From: an uncultured Collinsella sp.
GTDB lineage: Bacteria > Actinomycetota > Coriobacteriia > Coriobacteriales > Coriobacteriaceae
NCBI GenBank assembly: GCA_934654765.1
Contig: CAKUGX010000033.1
Span: forward strand, 1 to 17,567
DNA: 17,567 nt
Reading direction: 5' to 3'
Positions 16,630 to 17,567 of this stretch are shown one piece after another (the stretch's first letter is position 1; every line of letters starts with the position of its first letter). Below the pieces are notes generated by a model. The model did not search any database, was not told the origin of the DNA, and saw nothing but the letters and a program-made list of their open reading frames with translations. A program made the position numbers and the translations under genes.

Positions 16630-16838
16630 CGTTACCTCCGATGGGAATTTTACCATGATGGCCCAAAAACGCTTCTTAAGTTCGGTGTGTGTAACCCAGT
16701 GGGACGTATTTCTTCGGGCACTGCCGCCTTGCGGCTCCGATGCGCGGTTGACTTTTTGACGCCCGCCTAGGCTGCTCTTGATGAGTAACCAGGTGGGCAT
16801 CTTGTTGTGCTTGCCGTACGAGCGGAAAGGCGGTTCTC

Positions 16839-17294
16839 GTGAAGGAGGGCTCGAATGGCGGGCAAGCGGACGAGGCGCAGCAGCAAGAGGCGGGCTCGGA
16901 AGACGCGCAGGAGCAAGGGGAAGTGACGGCCCTGGGCGGAGCCGGCGACGACTACCAGGCGATGCTTGCGAAGCGGGACGAGCGGATCGCGGAGTTTGAG
17001 GCACAGGTGGCCGATGCCTCCGCTTCCAAGGAGGCTGCCGAGGCGCTTCGCGGTGAGATCGAGGCGGTGAAGACCGCCGCTACGGACGAGCGCGTGGAGT
17101 ACGAGCTGCGCCTCGTGGGCGCTCGCAGCGTAACGGCGGCCAAGGCTCTGCTCGCGGATCACGGCGGCGACGTGGTGGCGCTCAAGGTGTCGCGCCACGT
17201 GGGCGACGGCGTGGAGAGCGGGCCAACGCCGGCGGCCCGCGCCGTGCTGGCGGAGCTTAGCGGCGCGGGGATCGCATTCTGCGGGGTGGCGTGA
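16839..17294 (+). CDS. Coiled-coil protein of mobile-element type
   Basis: The 151-residue frame starts at GTG 16839 behind GGAAAGG. Residues 1-35 are Gln/Glu/Gly-rich (GGQADEAQQQEAGSEDAQEQ). Residues 38-95 form a strongly charged heptad-like helix (DERIAEFEAQVADASASKEA, AEALRGEIEAVKTAATDERV), and ELRLVGARSVTAAKALLADHGGDV follows. I have the impression that small proteins with this helix plus GARSV-AA-LL-DHGGDV segment occur in phage or conjugative islands of Coriobacteria, where they can act in scaffolding; this is memory, not a search. The last 35 residues (VSRHVGDGVESGPTPAARAV onward) do not look like the continuation I would expect, so the tail may be rearranged. G or C at third positions is high throughout, supporting coding. 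It returns to the GC-rich composition of the core. Confidence 0.5.
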   Translation: MKEGSNGGQADEAQQQEAGSEDAQEQGEVTALGGAGDDYQAMLAKRDERIAEFEAQVADASASKEAAEALRGEIEAVKTAATDERVEYELRLVGARSVTAAKALLADHGGDVVALKVSRHVGDGVESGPTPAARAVLAELSGAGIAFCGVA

Positions 17295-17567
17295 TGCCGG
17301 GGCGGCGCCGATGCGGCGGTCGCTTCTACCGGACGCGATGAGCGTGCGGGTGCCGTTGGAGGACGGGTTCATACGGCTCGGCGCGGGTCGTAAGGCGCGT
17401 GCGTCCCATGTAATGGGGGAAACCGCAGCCAGCGATGCTTGGTGTGTGGCGGATATGCGAGGGGGTGGCAGGCGGAAAGGGAGCTTATTCACTTTCCCAA
17501 ACCGCTCTGGTCATTTGAACGAGACGCGCCGGAGACCGTAACCGTCCCGAGTCATCTTCCCCGACTT
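17295..17567 (+). other. Right edge, no assignable gene
   Basis: An ATG at 17294 overlaps the previous stop (TGATG) but the frame ends after 15 codons (MPGRRRCGGRFYRTR). Another frame from ATG 17311 to TAA 17541 gives 76 residues, Arg/Gly-rich, with no recognisable domain, no ribosome binding site and an ending (LFTFPNRSGHLNETRRRP) that looks like translated noncoding DNA. Composition shifts to mixed GC after about 17400. It may be debris of a mobile element whose body lies outside the window. Confidence 0.3.

Noticed and set aside
12963..16709. Possible attachment-site pair: TGGGACGTA occurs near 12963-12971 (reverse strand) and near 16701-16709
   Set aside because: Only about nine bases match and the copies are in opposite orientation, so they are not convincing att repeats.
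16855..16926. Overlapping short frame for a very basic peptide (MAGKRTRRSSKRRARKTRRS then a few residues), with AAGGAGGG five bases upstream
   Set aside because: The binding site is good, but 23 codons inside another gene's Gln/Glu-rich repeat readily yield Arg/Lys in the shifted frame; without conservation I do not call it.

Overview
The window reads as a chromosomal segment of a fairly GC-rich anaerobic actinobacterium, most likely Coriobacteriia and Collinsella-like. The grounds are the actinobacterial-style release factor 2, the long Ala/Lys/Glu tail on ribosomal protein L31, the split transketolase and the overall codon use. This placement comes from reading and memory of the families; no database search was possible.

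Left part (1-9138), core genes on the + strand. The window opens inside an ABC transporter gene that fuses membrane helices to an ATPase. Next comes rpmE (L31) behind a structured leader, and then an intergenic region holding a terminator and two palindromic REP-like elements. secA and prfB follow as a pair overlapping by one base; the RF2 has SPT where SPF is expected in its codon-reading loop. Then come a YitT-family membrane protein and a two-gene (N and C subunit) transketolase.

Middle part (9337-12893), one - strand operon in the order ECF sigma factor, six-helix membrane protein, ABC ATPase, ABC-2 permease. The junctions overlap by 8 bases at two points. The layout suggests a sigma factor controlled by a membrane partner that switches on a transporter, possibly for envelope stress or antimicrobial peptides; this is inference.

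Right part (12894-17567), an accessory region visibly AT-richer than the core (27/60 G+C in 14701-14760 against 38/60 in 3661-3720). It holds a HigB-like toxin, a HigA-like repressor fused to an ImmA/IrrE-type zinc metallopeptidase, and an sce7725/beta-family protein, all co-directional and tightly spaced behind a promoter loaded with GTCAAT half-sites. An sce7726-family protein with a PD-(D/E)XK nuclease signature lies tail-to-tail with the sce7725 gene, overlapping it by 7 bases. I regard this four-gene cassette as the best candidate for an undescribed system, probably a toxin-antitoxin-guarded anti-phage or anti-mobile-element module. The right edge carries a coiled-coil, mobile-element-like small protein followed by unassigned sequence.
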